In this document: piece by piece, positions 55,521-64,000 of the stretch
Layout: each line of letters starts with the position of its first letter
How positions within the stretch are numbered: position 1 is the stretch's first letter
Assembly (NCBI GenBank): GCA_052143535.1
Contig: JBKQSS010000047.1
Location: forward strand, 1 to 64,000
DNA length: 64,000 bases
Direction: 5' to 3'
From: JADGRA01 sp052143535
Lineage (GTDB): Bacteria; Myxococcota; Myxococcia; Myxococcales; Myxococcaceae
Made by a program: the position numbers and the translations under genes
The notes under the pieces: model-generated
Database searches by the model: none
Told to the model about the DNA's origin: nothing
Seen by the model: only the letters and a program-made list of their open reading frames with translations

Positions 55521-55784
55521 CTACCAAATTTTGGACTTCACGTGGGCCTTGCCCCGCACGATGATGTCCACCACCGCCCGTTCGAAGAAGTTGGTGCCGG
55601 TGAAGACTTCCTGGCTGACTCGACTCCGGTAGAGGTCGCGGCCTTCGTCGAGCTCCCCCTTCAGCACGTCGAAGAGGTTGTCCTGCTCGATGCCCTTCAC
55701 AATTTTTTGCTCGTTGTAGAGAGAAATGTCGGAAGCGATGGCACGAGCCAGCCGCTGGGCCTTGGTGCGCTCTTCGTCAGTCAT
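55521..55784 (-). CDS. Conserved hypothetical protein, 87 residues
   Basis: A helical protein (ERTKAQRLARAIASDISLYN, EQKIVKGIEQDNLFDVLKGE, LDEGRDLYRSRVSQEVF). The first half resembles the short helical segment found at the C-terminus of several deltaproteobacterial regulatory proteins (LARAIASDISLYNEQKI-like). AGGAG lies nine bases before the ATG. It sits between the HTH/J-like gene and rluD on the same strand. No function assigned. Confidence 0.65.
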   Translation of the reverse strand: MTDEERTKAQRLARAIASDISLYNEQKIVKGIEQDNLFDVLKGELDEGRDLYRSRVSQEVFTGTNFFERAVVDIIVRGKAHVKSKIW

Positions 55785-55803
55785 CGGTCCATCTCCTGTC
55801 GTC

Positions 55804-56709
55804 TCAAAGGTCTGGCCGCCCGGACCGCGCCGCCAGGAGCAAATAGCTCTTGCTCACCCGAGCGGCGTCGAGCTTCAGCTCGCGCGCCAGGTTCATCAGA
55901 ATGCCTCGAAGGTACACCGAGGGCGGCAAGTCGGCGTAGCGGTCGGCCTCCACCCGCTCCAAGTGCGAACGCCCGATGCGCGTCCGCTCGGCGAGCTGCT
56001 GCAGGGTGAGTCCCCGTGCCTCCCGCACCTGCCGCAGCAACTCTCCGTTGAATTCAACGTCCGGCGGAAGCTCCGGCATCCGCGGTCGCTCCGGTCCTCC
56101 TGAAGTCTCGGGGGCCGTTTCTCGCTCGCCCTCAGGGCGGGAAACACCCTCAGCGGCGGCGGCCCGCCCCAGCTCAGGGCTTGGAGGTGGGATGGCCTCG
56201 CCCAAAGGCGGCGAGGGGAGGCCGGGCGGCCGGTGCACCGCAGGGCGCCCCAGGGGCCGCGAGCTCCACCTCGGTGGAGGGCCCTCGAGCTGCAGGGAAG
56301 TCTGCTTTCCCGGGAGAGGGGCACCCGAGGCCGGCTGCTCGAGCTGCGCGGGTTCGGTTCGCGGGTGGGGCCCCCTGGCCAAGCCTTCTTCTCCCGCCTC
56401 CCGCACCTCGTCCTCCTCTTCCTCGTCCTCTGCCCAGAGGCTCGCATCCTCGGCCGGCGCCTCCGGCTCGAGCCCCAGCATTCGGTCATAGCCGGCACGG
56501 GCGGCGGGGTCGAGCAGCACCCGGGCCGCTTCCTGGAGCCGGCTCCGCAAAGCCTCCGCCTGTGCCTCGTCGACCAACGCGTACAGGGCGACCGAGTCTG
56601 GGGCACATGCCTCGAGGGCCCGGTGCAACGCGGCCCGTACCTGCTCGGCAGGGGAAGAGCGGCCCACCTCCAGGAGCTCGTAATACGTCTGCTCTCGGAA
56701 GGACTTCAT
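55804..56709 (-). CDS. J-like domain fused to RodZ-type helix-turn-helix, hypothetical regulator
   Basis: A 301-residue protein. The N-terminal 80 residues look like a degenerate J domain (TYYELLEVGRSSPAEQVRAAL, then EAARVLLDPAARAGYDRMLGL), but the HPD motif is missing. A Pro/Glu-rich linker of about 120 residues follows. The C-terminus is a HTH_25/RodZ-type domain (FNGELLRQVREARGLTLQQL, AERTRIGRSHLERVEADRY, LPPSVYLRGILMNLARELKL). No membrane helix follows, unlike RodZ. It overlaps the MinD-like gene by ATGA, so they are coproduced and may interact (cell polarity or gliding positioning, inferred). Confidence 0.78.
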   Translation of the reverse strand: MKSFREQTYYELLEVGRSSPAEQVRAALHRALEACAPDSVALYALVDEAQAEALRSRLQEAARVLLDPAARAGYDRMLGLEPEAPAEDASLWAEDEEEEDEVREAGEEGLARGPHPRTEPAQLEQPASGAPLPGKQTSLQLEGPPPRWSSRPLGRPAVHRPPGLPSPPLGEAIPPPSPELGRAAAAEGVSRPEGERETAPETSGGPERPRMPELPPDVEFNGELLRQVREARGLTLQQLAERTRIGRSHLERVEADRYADLPPSVYLRGILMNLARELKLDAARVSKSYLLLAARSGRPDL

Positions 56710-57722
56710 GTGGGGACTACTTTCGGGTCGAGTGCGGCCAGACGCGAGGCCACCACCGTCAACTGCCGGGAGGCCTCGCAGTCGGGCGTCTCGACCAGCA
56801 ACGCCCGCCGCTTGCGCACCGCCCTCCACGCGGCGTCGTCGTAGGGAATGCCCCCGAGGTAGTCCATCTCGAGCCCGAAAAACTTCTTCCAGGCCGAGGC
56901 CACGGCCGGGCCGACGGATTCGTCCGCTGGCGCCCGCACCTGATTGACCACCAGCTTCACCCGGTAGGCCTGGAGCGCGGCAGAAAGCGCATCGGCGGCG
57001 GCGGCATCGGTGGCGCGCACGTGCGCCACCACGTCAGCCGGCGTCCGCATCGCGCTGTCCCGGCTGCCAAGGGCTCCCTCGGCCAGCTTCTCCACCCCGA
57101 GCTCGCGCGCGAGTTGCTGCAGTCGGCGGAAGAGCGAAGCTTTGAGGAAGCGGTAAGTGTTCTCGACCGACGTCGGCTCGGGCAGCACCACCAGGACGCC
57201 ATGGTCGGCGAGGAGAAAGAAGTCGAGGGTGTGCACCCCGGTTCCTGCGCCGAGGTCAAGCAACAGGTAGTCGACGTCCTGGGAAGAAAGCTCGTCGAGC
57301 AGCTTGGCGCGTACCTTCGCCCGCGGGTTGGCAGCATCCAGCGCATCGAGGGCTCCAGAGACAAGCGTCAGCCGCTCAATCCCGGTGGGCACGGCGAGTT
57401 TCACCAGCGGAACGCCCCGAAGGACGAAGTCCGAGAGAGTGGCGGCAGGCTGCGGCACACCGAGGCAGGTGTGGAGGTTGGCTCCCCCGAGGTCCGCATC
57501 GACCAGCAGGACGCTGTTTCCGGCGCGGGCCAGGGCGATGCCAACGTTGGCCGCCACCAGGCTCTTGCCGATGCCGCCCTTGCCACCACCAAAGGCAACA
57601 ATGCGTCGCGCGCGTCGGTTCCCCGTCCCTCGGGGCACGGCGGAGGAGGAGTCGGGCCCAGCACCACCCCGGGTGCCGCGCCCGCGCAAGTCGACGACGT
57701 TGTGCAGCCCAAAGCGTTTCAC
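56706..57722 (-). CDS. MinD/ParA-family ATPase
   Basis: A 338-residue P-loop ATPase with the deviant Walker A FGGGKGGIGKSLVAANVGIA, switch strand VLLVDADLGGANLH, and Walker B YLLLDLGAGTG; VVLPEPTSVENTYRFLKASL and VKLVVNQVRA are typical of MinD/FlhG relatives. Such proteins position cellular machinery by ATP-dependent dimerisation. The N-terminus has a 40-residue extension (MKRFGLHNVVDLRGRGTRGG). It starts the cluster that includes the J-like/HTH gene, overlapping it by ATGA. No flagellar or chromosome partition genes are near, so the cargo is unknown. Confidence 0.9.
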   Translation of the reverse strand: MKRFGLHNVVDLRGRGTRGGAGPDSSSAVPRGTGNRRARRIVAFGGGKGGIGKSLVAANVGIALARAGNSVLLVDADLGGANLHTCLGVPQPAATLSDFVLRGVPLVKLAVPTGIERLTLVSGALDALDAANPRAKVRAKLLDELSSQDVDYLLLDLGAGTGVHTLDFFLLADHGVLVVLPEPTSVENTYRFLKASLFRRLQQLARELGVEKLAEGALGSRDSAMRTPADVVAHVRATDAAAADALSAALQAYRVKLVVNQVRAPADESVGPAVASAWKKFFGLEMDYLGGIPYDDAAWRAVRKRRALLVETPDCEASRQLTVVASRLAALDPKVVPT

Positions 57723-57772
57723 AGGTGGCGAACTGCGAGTCTAGAGGAGCCGGACGGCCGGGCGCCAGGAAG

Positions 57773-58369
57773 TCACCCGTCGCGCAGCTCGACGTTCCAG
57801 TAGCTCGCGTCGGACAACGAGAGGAAGGGCTGCCACTCGCGGTAGCTGACACGGCGTACTGCCCCCCGGAAGAGAGGTGTCCAACGCGGCCGAATGGGCC
57901 GTCCGAGCAGCTCCATTCCGGCCTGTTCCGGCGTGCGGCCTCCTTTGCGGAGGTTGCAGGGCAGGCAGCTGCACACCACGTTTTCCCAAGCGGTACGGCC
58001 GCCTTGGGCGCGCGGTACCACGTGGTCGAGGTTGAGCTCGCTGCGGGGGAGCATCCGGGCGCAGTACTGGCAGGTGTCCCGGTCCCGCGCGTAGATGTTC
58101 ACCCGGCTGAAACGCACTCGGCCCTTCGGCAGATGGTCGTAGGCGGTGAGCACCACCACCCGGGGGACACGCAGCGTCCGCTGGACGGTGGAGACGCTGT
58201 CGTGGCCGGCCGCGCTGAGGGCCGACCAATCGGCAAAGTCATAGAGCTGAAACTGGTCGTCCAGGGCCTTGGCTACGCCCTGGTAGAGCAGCGTGAAGGC
58301 ACGCCGCACCGACGTCACGTGGACGGGGCGGAAGGAGCGGTTGAGCACCAGCGCGTGCGTGTTGAGCAT
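57773..58369 (-). CDS. HNH endonuclease
   Basis: A 198-residue HNH nuclease-family protein. The catalytic unit is CQYCARMLPRSELNLDHVVPRAQGGRTAWENVVCSCLPCNLRKGG (quoted here in parts: CQYCARML, LNLDHVVPRAQGG, NVVCSCLPCN), with two CxxC zinc pairs and the HNH His. The N-terminal 80 residues are family-typical for the small stand-alone HNH proteins found in many bacteria. It lies 9 bp downstream of selA. Biological role unknown; not part of a visible restriction or phage system. Confidence 0.85.
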   Translation of the reverse strand: MLNTHALVLNRSFRPVHVTSVRRAFTLLYQGVAKALDDQFQLYDFADWSALSAAGHDSVSTVQRTLRVPRVVVLTAYDHLPKGRVRFSRVNIYARDRDTCQYCARMLPRSELNLDHVVPRAQGGRTAWENVVCSCLPCNLRKGGRTPEQAGMELLGRPIRPRWTPLFRGAVRRVSYREWQPFLSLSDASYWNVELRDG

Positions 58370-58378
58370 GGGAGAGCG

Positions 58379-59758
58379 TCAGCCGGCGGCGGTCGCCACC
58401 GCGCGAGCAAGGGGTTCCAACTCCGTGTCCGGGACGCAGCGCAGGTCGAGGAGGAGGCGTCCGTCCCCAATCCTTCCCACCACCGCCGGGTCCCCCTCGC
58501 GCAACCTGGACAACAACGCCTCGGCGTCGCCCGCCACGGCACACCCCCAAGAGGCAAGCCGCGCCAGGGGAAGCGTCCCGCCCCCGGCCTGTCCCTCTAC
58601 GGGAAGCACCTCGGCAGCTACCCCCAGACGGAAAAGCTTCAGCTGCAGCTGCTCGGCCCGCTGGCGCAAGGTGGCCGGAGACTGCAGCAGCAGGGCGCGC
58701 GCCGGCACGTCGTCCGCATGGCCATCCTGGTAGAGCGCCAGCGTCGCCTCCAGCGCGGCCACCGTCATTTTGTCCACCCGCAGGGCCCGGTGCAGCGGGT
58801 GGTTTCGCAGCCGAGCAACCAGCGTTGCGCGGCCCACCAGGATTCCCGCCTGGGGACCGCCCAGGAGCTTGTCCCCCGAGAAGGCCACCAAGTCTGCCCC
58901 CGCCTCGACGTAGTCCCGCATGGTGGCCTCACTGCCGAGCCCGGGGACTTCCAGCGGCAGCAGGTAACCGGAGCCCGCGTCGACGAAGAGTGGAATTCCC
59001 CGCGGAGCGCACAACGGGACAAGCTCGGCGACCGAGGCCTCCTCGGTAAAGCCCACCAGCGCGAAGTTTGAACGGTGCACTTTGGCCACCAGTGCCGTGC
59101 GCTCTCCTAACGCCTGCTCATAGTCGGAACGTCTCGTACGGTTGGTGGTACCGACCTCCACCAGCGTGGCGCGGGACTGGCGCATGACGTCTGGAATGCG
59201 GAAGCCCCCACCAATCTCCACCAGCTCCCCGCGAGAGACCACCACCTCCCGGCCTTCCGCCAAGGCGGTCAACACCAGCAGGGTGGCCGCGGCGCAGTTG
59301 TTGACGACCAGCGCGTCCTCTGCACCGGTGAGCCGGCAGAGGGACTCCACCACCGGAGCAAAGCGTGAGCCGCGCTCGCCGTCCGCGAGGTTGAACTCGA
59401 GGTTGCAGTAGTCACGGCTGACGGCCGCCACGTGGGCGCAGGCCGCCGCGGCCAGCGGGGCCCGGCCCAGGTTGGTGTGCAACACCACCCCAGTGGCGTT
59501 CAGCACCGGCCGCAGCTTCGGCTGCGCCAGCCGCGCCAGGACGCGCAGCACATCCCCCACTTCGAAAGGCCTGCCATCGCCGGCCTGTAGCCGGGCGCGA
59601 GCTGCAGCGAGCGAGGAGCGGACGGCTTCCACGACGCGCGGCCTAGGGTGCGTCGCCAAGGCGCGCGCCAGCTCAGGCAGCGCCAGGACCGCGTCCACCG
59701 CAGGGAGGGCGCGCAGTCGCTCGTTGGCCGGCAGGCCGCTCGCAGAATGGGGAGGCAT
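58379..59758 (-). CDS. selA: L-seryl-tRNA(Sec) selenium transferase
   Basis: A 459-residue PLP enzyme that converts seryl-tRNA(Sec) to selenocysteyl-tRNA(Sec). Family blocks: VLNATGVVLHTNLGRAPLA, YCNLEFNLADGERGSR, EDALVVNNCAAATLLVL, VSRGELVEIGGGFRIPDVM, VGTTNRTRRSDYEQAL and the PLP lysine in VAFSGDKLLGGPQAGILVG. It implies the cell uses selenocysteine, yet selB, selC and selD are not in the window. ATG 59758. Confidence 0.95.
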   Translation of the reverse strand: MPPHSASGLPANERLRALPAVDAVLALPELARALATHPRPRVVEAVRSSLAAARARLQAGDGRPFEVGDVLRVLARLAQPKLRPVLNATGVVLHTNLGRAPLAAAACAHVAAVSRDYCNLEFNLADGERGSRFAPVVESLCRLTGAEDALVVNNCAAATLLVLTALAEGREVVVSRGELVEIGGGFRIPDVMRQSRATLVEVGTTNRTRRSDYEQALGERTALVAKVHRSNFALVGFTEEASVAELVPLCAPRGIPLFVDAGSGYLLPLEVPGLGSEATMRDYVEAGADLVAFSGDKLLGGPQAGILVGRATLVARLRNHPLHRALRVDKMTVAALEATLALYQDGHADDVPARALLLQSPATLRQRAEQLQLKLFRLGVAAEVLPVEGQAGGGTLPLARLASWGCAVAGDAEALLSRLREGDPAVVGRIGDGRLLLDLRCVPDTELEPLARAVATAAG

Positions 59759-59819
59759 GTTGACGGCAAACTCTAGGCGGCCGACCGAGGTCTCGCCAAC
59801 ATGCTGAAGGCCGCTCGCT

Positions 59820-62297
59820 CTAGCGAGGGCGCGGTAAGGTGGCCCGCGCCTCCACTGGCTCGACTTCGGCCAGGGTACTGGAGAGCAGCGGCTGGCCGTC
59901 CAACAGCCGGTAGGTGTTGTAGCTGCGCAGCACGCGCTTCACGTACCCGCGCGTTTCCGCGAGCGGAATCTCTTCGACGAAGGCGTCTAGCTCAAGGCCC
60001 GTCCGCTGCGCCCGCCAGCGGTCGACCGTCGAGGCCCCAGCGTTGTAGCTGGCCAGCGCGTACACGGCGTTGTTCCCGAAGCGCGCCAGCAGCCGGCCGA
60101 GGTACGCCGCCCCAAGATGAATGTTGAGTGCGGGGTCGAAGAGGCCCTCGGTGGAGGGTTTTCCAAGTCGTAACTCCCGCGCCACCGCCTGGGCGGTGGG
60201 CAGCATCAGTTGGGTCAGGCCGAGCGCGCCAGCCCAGGAGAGTGCCCGCGGGTCGAGCGCGCTCTCCTCCCGCATCAGCGCCTGCAGCAAATCCGGGTCC
60301 ACCCCGGGCGACTTGCAGTAGCGCTCCACCAAGTCGCGGTAGGCCCTCGGGTAGGCCGCCTCCCAGACGTCCCGGACTTCCGCCCGCAACGGCCCCTTGA
60401 GCGCCCAGCTGAGCTCGGTGCGCGCCAGCGCCTGGGCGGCACGCAGGTCCCCCGTCCGGGCGATGGCTTGCACCAGCACCCGAGTCACGTCTCGCGGCTG
60501 CTCGCTCCGGCGGACCGCCAGGAGCTCCTGGGTGGCGTTCTCCCACTGCCCGAGAGCGCCGAGCTGCACCGCGGCCAGGTAGTGCCGATTCGCAAGGAGG
60601 CTTCCCGCGGCGACCAGCGTCGGTTGGGGAGCGGCCCCGGTGGGCACCGCCCCTTGGGCGAGCTCCAGAGCCGCCCCTGGCTCGCGCTCGGCCAGCCGGG
60701 CGCGGGCGAGTAGCCCGTAGTAGGTGGTGGGGTGCTCGCGCGCGAGGCTCGTCCATACCGCGACCGCCGAAGGCCGCTGGCCCTGCGCCTCAAGCACCCG
60801 GGCTCGCCAGTAGCGGGCCCGTTCGACGTCGTAGGAGTCCTCTGCGCGGGCAAATAGCTCCTCAACCCTATCCAGTGCCGCCAAGCCTGCCGCGTCGTCA
60901 TCCAGCCGGTGGTGGAGCCAAAACGTCTTGAAGAGAGCCTCCCCAGCGAAGTCCCCTCCTGGGTAGCGGGTGGAGACCGCCTCGAGGCCAGCCAGTGCGC
61001 CAGCGAAGTCGCCGGCCGCGGCACGCAGCTCGGCGGCAAGGTACAGCGCATCATCGGCGTAGGGGTGTTGAGGGTACTGCTGGGCCAACAGCTCGTAGGT
61101 GGCGACCGCGGCGTCCGGGTGAAGGACGGCCTGAGAGGCAGCCAGCACGTAGAGGGCACGCACGCGCAAGTCCGGCAGCGTGCACCGGGCCACCACCGGC
61201 GCCAGCACCCGCTCCACCTCAGCGTGGCGGTGCTCCTTTCGCAGCGCCCGTCCCCGCGCCAGCTGGGCTCGGCACCCGAGTGGGTCCGGAGGCGCCACCC
61301 GCAGCGGTTCGAGCAGTCGGAGGGCCTCGGCGCTGCGCTGCACGTCCACCAGCGCCTCGGCACGCTCCACCTGCGCCGTCGGCGAGACGTAGCCAGCCAG
61401 TCGCCGCTCCGCTTGCGGGGAAAAGACAGAGCGCGGATGGCGTGTCCAAAGCAGCAGCAACTCCGCGCGCTCGTCAGAGACATGGTTTTGCTCGCGCGCA
61501 AGCTCGGCCCGCAGAAACAACGCCTCGGCGGCGAGGTCGCGGCCAGAAGCCGGTGCCGGCGCCAGAGACAGCGGCGCGAGCGCCACCGCAGCTCCGGGGA
61601 GGTCTCCCATCCGCCGAAGGACGCGGGCCGTGCCCAAGCGCGCCTCGCTCACTACCAGCGAGTCCTTGGGGACACTTGCAAACAGTCGCCGCGCTGCCAC
61701 CAGCTCGCCCAACTCCTCTCGGGCCAGGGCCGCGTTGAGGGCGCAGCGGTCCGCCAGCTGCGGAAGCTTTTCAGCCAACTGCTCCATGGTGGCCGCCAGC
61801 GCCGCGGTAGACGCCAGCCGGAGGGCAGCCAACGTCCGCAGGTACTGGACGCCTGGGGTGTCGGGCAGGTTTCCCAGCAGCTTGAGGGCCGCCGCCGCCT
61901 GGCCTGCGTCCAGAGCAGCCGCTGCCTCCCGCTGCGGACCGCCCGCCATGGCTGGAAGCAGGGTGGCCAGCGGAGTCAGGCGGGGAGCCGCGGTTGCCGG
62001 AAAAGGCGGGAAAGCCGGGTTGTCCAGCTCGACCACGTCCGAGGCAAGGGAGGGGTCGAGCGGCCGTGGCGCGGCGGTGGAGGGGGGGGCCTGCGCGGTT
62101 GCGCTGCCCGAGACGAGGACGGCCAGAAGCGCGGCGAGTTGCGGCGAAGGTAGAAGCACGGGCAACGCCAGCCAGCATGCAGGAGGCAGGGCACCTTGTC
62201 CAAACCGCCGCTTCCGTTTGAAAGGGACCGTCCAAGAGGGCAGCGCGCCCAAGGCGGCGCTAGACTCACCCAAGGCGCTGCGCCCCCAAAAAGCCAT
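59820..62297 (-). CDS. Soluble lytic murein transglycosylase with TPR superhelix
   Basis: An approximately 825-residue periplasmic enzyme. After a signal-type segment (LALPVLLPSPQLAALLAVL, about residues 45-70) there is a long TPR/superhelical domain as in E. coli Slt70, then the SLT domain with the catalytic Glu in LMREESALDPRALSWAGALGL, GLTQLMLPTAQAVAREL and LNIHLGAAYLGRLLARFGNNAVYALASYNAG (quoted as GAAYLGRLLARFGN and YALASYNAG). It cleaves peptidoglycan to 1,6-anhydromuropeptides. The stated ATG (62297) overlaps the start of the divergent kinase gene; an internal TTG near 62240 would give a more usual signal peptide and free the intergenic space. Confidence 0.9.
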   Translation of the reverse strand: MAFWGRSALGESSAALGALPSWTVPFKRKRRFGQGALPPACWLALPVLLPSPQLAALLAVLVSGSATAQAPPSTAAPRPLDPSLASDVVELDNPAFPPFPATAAPRLTPLATLLPAMAGGPQREAAAALDAGQAAAALKLLGNLPDTPGVQYLRTLAALRLASTAALAATMEQLAEKLPQLADRCALNAALAREELGELVAARRLFASVPKDSLVVSEARLGTARVLRRMGDLPGAAVALAPLSLAPAPASGRDLAAEALFLRAELAREQNHVSDERAELLLLWTRHPRSVFSPQAERRLAGYVSPTAQVERAEALVDVQRSAEALRLLEPLRVAPPDPLGCRAQLARGRALRKEHRHAEVERVLAPVVARCTLPDLRVRALYVLAASQAVLHPDAAVATYELLAQQYPQHPYADDALYLAAELRAAAGDFAGALAGLEAVSTRYPGGDFAGEALFKTFWLHHRLDDDAAGLAALDRVEELFARAEDSYDVERARYWRARVLEAQGQRPSAVAVWTSLAREHPTTYYGLLARARLAEREPGAALELAQGAVPTGAAPQPTLVAAGSLLANRHYLAAVQLGALGQWENATQELLAVRRSEQPRDVTRVLVQAIARTGDLRAAQALARTELSWALKGPLRAEVRDVWEAAYPRAYRDLVERYCKSPGVDPDLLQALMREESALDPRALSWAGALGLTQLMLPTAQAVARELRLGKPSTEGLFDPALNIHLGAAYLGRLLARFGNNAVYALASYNAGASTVDRWRAQRTGLELDAFVEEIPLAETRGYVKRVLRSYNTYRLLDGQPLLSSTLAEVEPVEARATLPRPR

Positions 62298-64000
62298 GGA
62301 CGTCCGCACTCAAACAGCGTTGCTCGCCTCGATTGTGGCCACGGCGCTGGGGCTGTCGATGGTGCTTCGTCCGCACCACGCCCGGGTGGTGACCGCTTAC
62401 TCGCTCTTCGCCTTCAGCGTAGCGGGCTTCTACCTCTTCACCTTTCTCGAGTCGGTGTGCCTGAGCAACGGCCTTCTCGGCTGGCCAGAGCGCATTAGCC
62501 TGGGCGCGCGGTTGCTGGCCGGCGTCCTCGTCCCGAGCGCTGCCTTGGGGTTTTTCCTGGAATTCCTGGGAGGCGGAAGCGCCGGCCGCCGGACCAGCCG
62601 CCGGGTGGCGACGTTGAGCGGCATCTTCGGGCTGGGAGTGGCGGTGAGCCCGCTCGCCCGCTCCTGGTGGGGAGCCGGCCTGGTGATGGTGTGGGGCACG
62701 GGGGCGCTCGTGGGCAGCGTCTCGCTTTTGGTGTGGCGCATTCGCCAGAGCGACTCACGGACGGAACGCGCCCGCTTGGCGTACCTGGCCATCGGCGCCG
62801 CGGCTTCCCTCTTCTTCTCCGCGCTCGACCTGTTGGGCGTCTTCGGCGTCCCCTTCCCCACCCTCGGCCCGGTGGTAACGACGCTCTACCTCTTCTTCCT
62901 GGCCCAGACGCTGCTTCGGTTGCGGCTGATGGACCTCCACGAGTTGCTCGGGAAAGTCGCCAGCCAGAGTGTCCTGGCCGTCATGCTGGCGGCGGTTTTC
63001 CTGGTGCTGACGGCCTGGGTGAAGGAGCGCCAGTCGCTCTTCGTCTTCAACACCGTCCTTGCGGCGTTCGTCATTGGCATCCTGCTTGAGCCGCTCCGCG
63101 CCAAGGTCGACCAGCAGGTGGTGCACCTCTTCTTCCGAGAGCGGAGCGAGCTGCTCGCCAGCCTGGGGGCGCTCCGCGCCCGGCTGGCCAACGTCATCGA
63201 CGTGGCCGAGGGCGCGGCCATGACGCTCGACGCGCTCAACGAGACCCGCCGCGTCACCCATGCCTCCATCTACCTGTTGGCCGAGGACAGACCGGGCTAC
63301 CGCCTTCTGGACCACCGCGGCCCCGCGCCAGTCCCCTTCCTGGACGCCGCGGGGGCCCGCGGCCTGCTGGCCGCGGCAAGCAGCGGGGAGAAGGCCCTCC
63401 TGTTGGAAAACCTCGAGCGCCGCATCGATGAGATGCGCCAGCGTGTTCCGGAGGGCCGGCGCGGCCGCGAAGAGCTGCGCCGGATGATGGACACCCGGAC
63501 GGCGCTCGGCTTGATGAAGGCAGGCATCAGCGTCCCGCTGTCCGGAAACGACCGCGTCATCGGCTTCCTCAACCTCTTCGACGAGCGGGTGCCGGAGGCG
63601 TACGCCTCGGACGAGATTGCCATGGTCCTGGACGTCGCCGAGCGACTGGCCACCGTTGTCGAAAACAGCAAGCTGTACGAGAGGATGCGCGAGCGCGACC
63701 GGCTTGCCGCCCTGGGCGAGATGGCCGCCGGCCTAGCGCACGAAATCCGCAACCCGCTCGGCGCCATCAAGGGCGCCGCGCAGTGCCTCAGCCCTCGGGA
63801 GCGCACCGGCGAGGACGCAGAGTTTCTGCAAGTCATCGTCGAGGAGGTGAATAGGCTCAACGGGGTTGTGAGCGAGTTCCTCGACTATGCGAGGCCGATG
63901 AAGCAGAACTTCGGGGCCACCGACATCAACCAAGTCGTGGCCCGGACCATCAAGCTTCTTCAGAACGAGGTTCCGCCCCACCTCACGCTCGACGTGCAGC
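62296..64000 (+). CDS. Membrane sensor histidine kinase with GAF domain, cut by window end
   Basis: The frame from ATG 62296 stays open to the window end (568 codons), so the C-terminus (ATPase domain and perhaps more) is missing. N-terminal part: six to seven membrane helices (LLASIVATALGLSMVL, AYSLFAFSVAGFYLFTFL, FLVLTAWVKERQSLFVFN region) as in 7TM-type sensors. A GAF-like domain follows (about 295-455; EGAAMTLDALNETRRVTHAS to GVLDVAERL area). HisKA has its phospho-His in MAAGLAHEIRNPLGAIKG (about H482). It is typical of myxobacterial hybrid-type sensors upstream of NtrC-like regulators. Confidence 0.9.
   Translation, partial: MDVRTQTALLASIVATALGLSMVLRPHHARVVTAYSLFAFSVAGFYLFTFLESVCLSNGLLGWPERISLGARLLAGVLVPSAALGFFLEFLGGGSAGRRTSRRVATLSGIFGLGVAVSPLARSWWGAGLVMVWGTGALVGSVSLLVWRIRQSDSRTERARLAYLAIGAAASLFFSALDLLGVFGVPFPTLGPVVTTLYLFFLAQTLLRLRLMDLHELLGKVASQSVLAVMLAAVFLVLTAWVKERQSLFVFNTVLAAFVIGILLEPLRAKVDQQVVHLFFRERSELLASLGALRARLANVIDVAEGAAMTLDALNETRRVTHASIYLLAEDRPGYRLLDHRGPAPVPFLDAAGARGLLAAASSGEKALLLENLERRIDEMRQRVPEGRRGREELRRMMDTRTALGLMKAGISVPLSGNDRVIGFLNLFDERVPEAYASDEIAMVLDVAERLATVVENSKLYERMRERDRLAALGEMAAGLAHEIRNPLGAIKGAAQCLSPRERTGEDAEFLQVIVEEVNRLNGVVSEFLDYARPMKQNFGATDINQVVARTIKLLQNEVPPHLTLDVQ

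Overview
The window comes from a GC-rich bacterium and most resembles a myxobacterium (Myxococcota/Deltaproteobacteria). The evidence is the strong G/C third-position bias, GTG/TTG starts, very large TPR and HEAT-repeat proteins, zinc-ribbon proteins with long Pro/Ala linkers, FHA-PAS-kinase-receiver hybrids, and the gene pairs rsmD-coaD, carB-greA and moxR-DUF58-transglutaminase. I cannot name a species.

Region 1 (1 to about 13.3 kb) is accessory DNA with visibly softer GC bias and many broken genes: a frameshifted phosphotransferase, an AI-2E family permease, a scrambled sigma-factor/acyltransferase remnant and an OFA-type MFS transporter. Next comes an arsenic island: arsN2 and a YdcZ-type DMT transporter, then arsR-arsI-acr3-arsC-GAPDH-arsJ in one tight unit, ending in a truncated pstS. 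The six-gene ars unit lies between two IS630-family copies in opposite orientation. One is intact and expressed by frameshifting; the other has a 112-bp internal deletion. The GAPDH partner of ArsJ carries a one-base deletion, so the arsenate-detoxification branch that uses 1-arseno-3-phosphoglycerate may be dead, while the ArsC-ACR3 branch looks intact.

Region 2 (13.3 to 28 kb) begins the stable chromosome. It holds an ERG4/ERG24 sterol-reductase-like protein, a tRNA-Val(CAC), a small helical protein, an SCP2-like protein and a lidless Hsp70, an NlpC/P60 lipoprotein, a zinc-ribbon/TPR membrane protein with a 66-bp tandem array encoding TQVFGG repeats, aspartate kinase, histidine ammonia-lyase and a 1,667-residue TPR protein.

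Region 3 (28 to 41 kb) is a long minus-strand run of core genes: rsmD, coaD, an aminotransferase, carB, greA, recG, pcm, a zinc-ribbon protein, a small membrane protein, tmk and a CinA-type protein, with a cation diffusion facilitator at its upstream end.

Region 4 (41 to 64 kb) holds an alpha/beta hydrolase, an FHA-PAS hybrid kinase, typA, a stand-alone rplC, a moxR-DUF58-transglutaminase operon with a possible leader peptide, a HEAT-repeat/degenerate HD-GYP pair, rluD, a MinD-like ATPase coupled to a J-like/helix-turn-helix protein, an HNH nuclease, selA, a lytic transglycosylase and a membrane histidine kinase cut by the window end. No CRISPR array or rRNA gene was seen.
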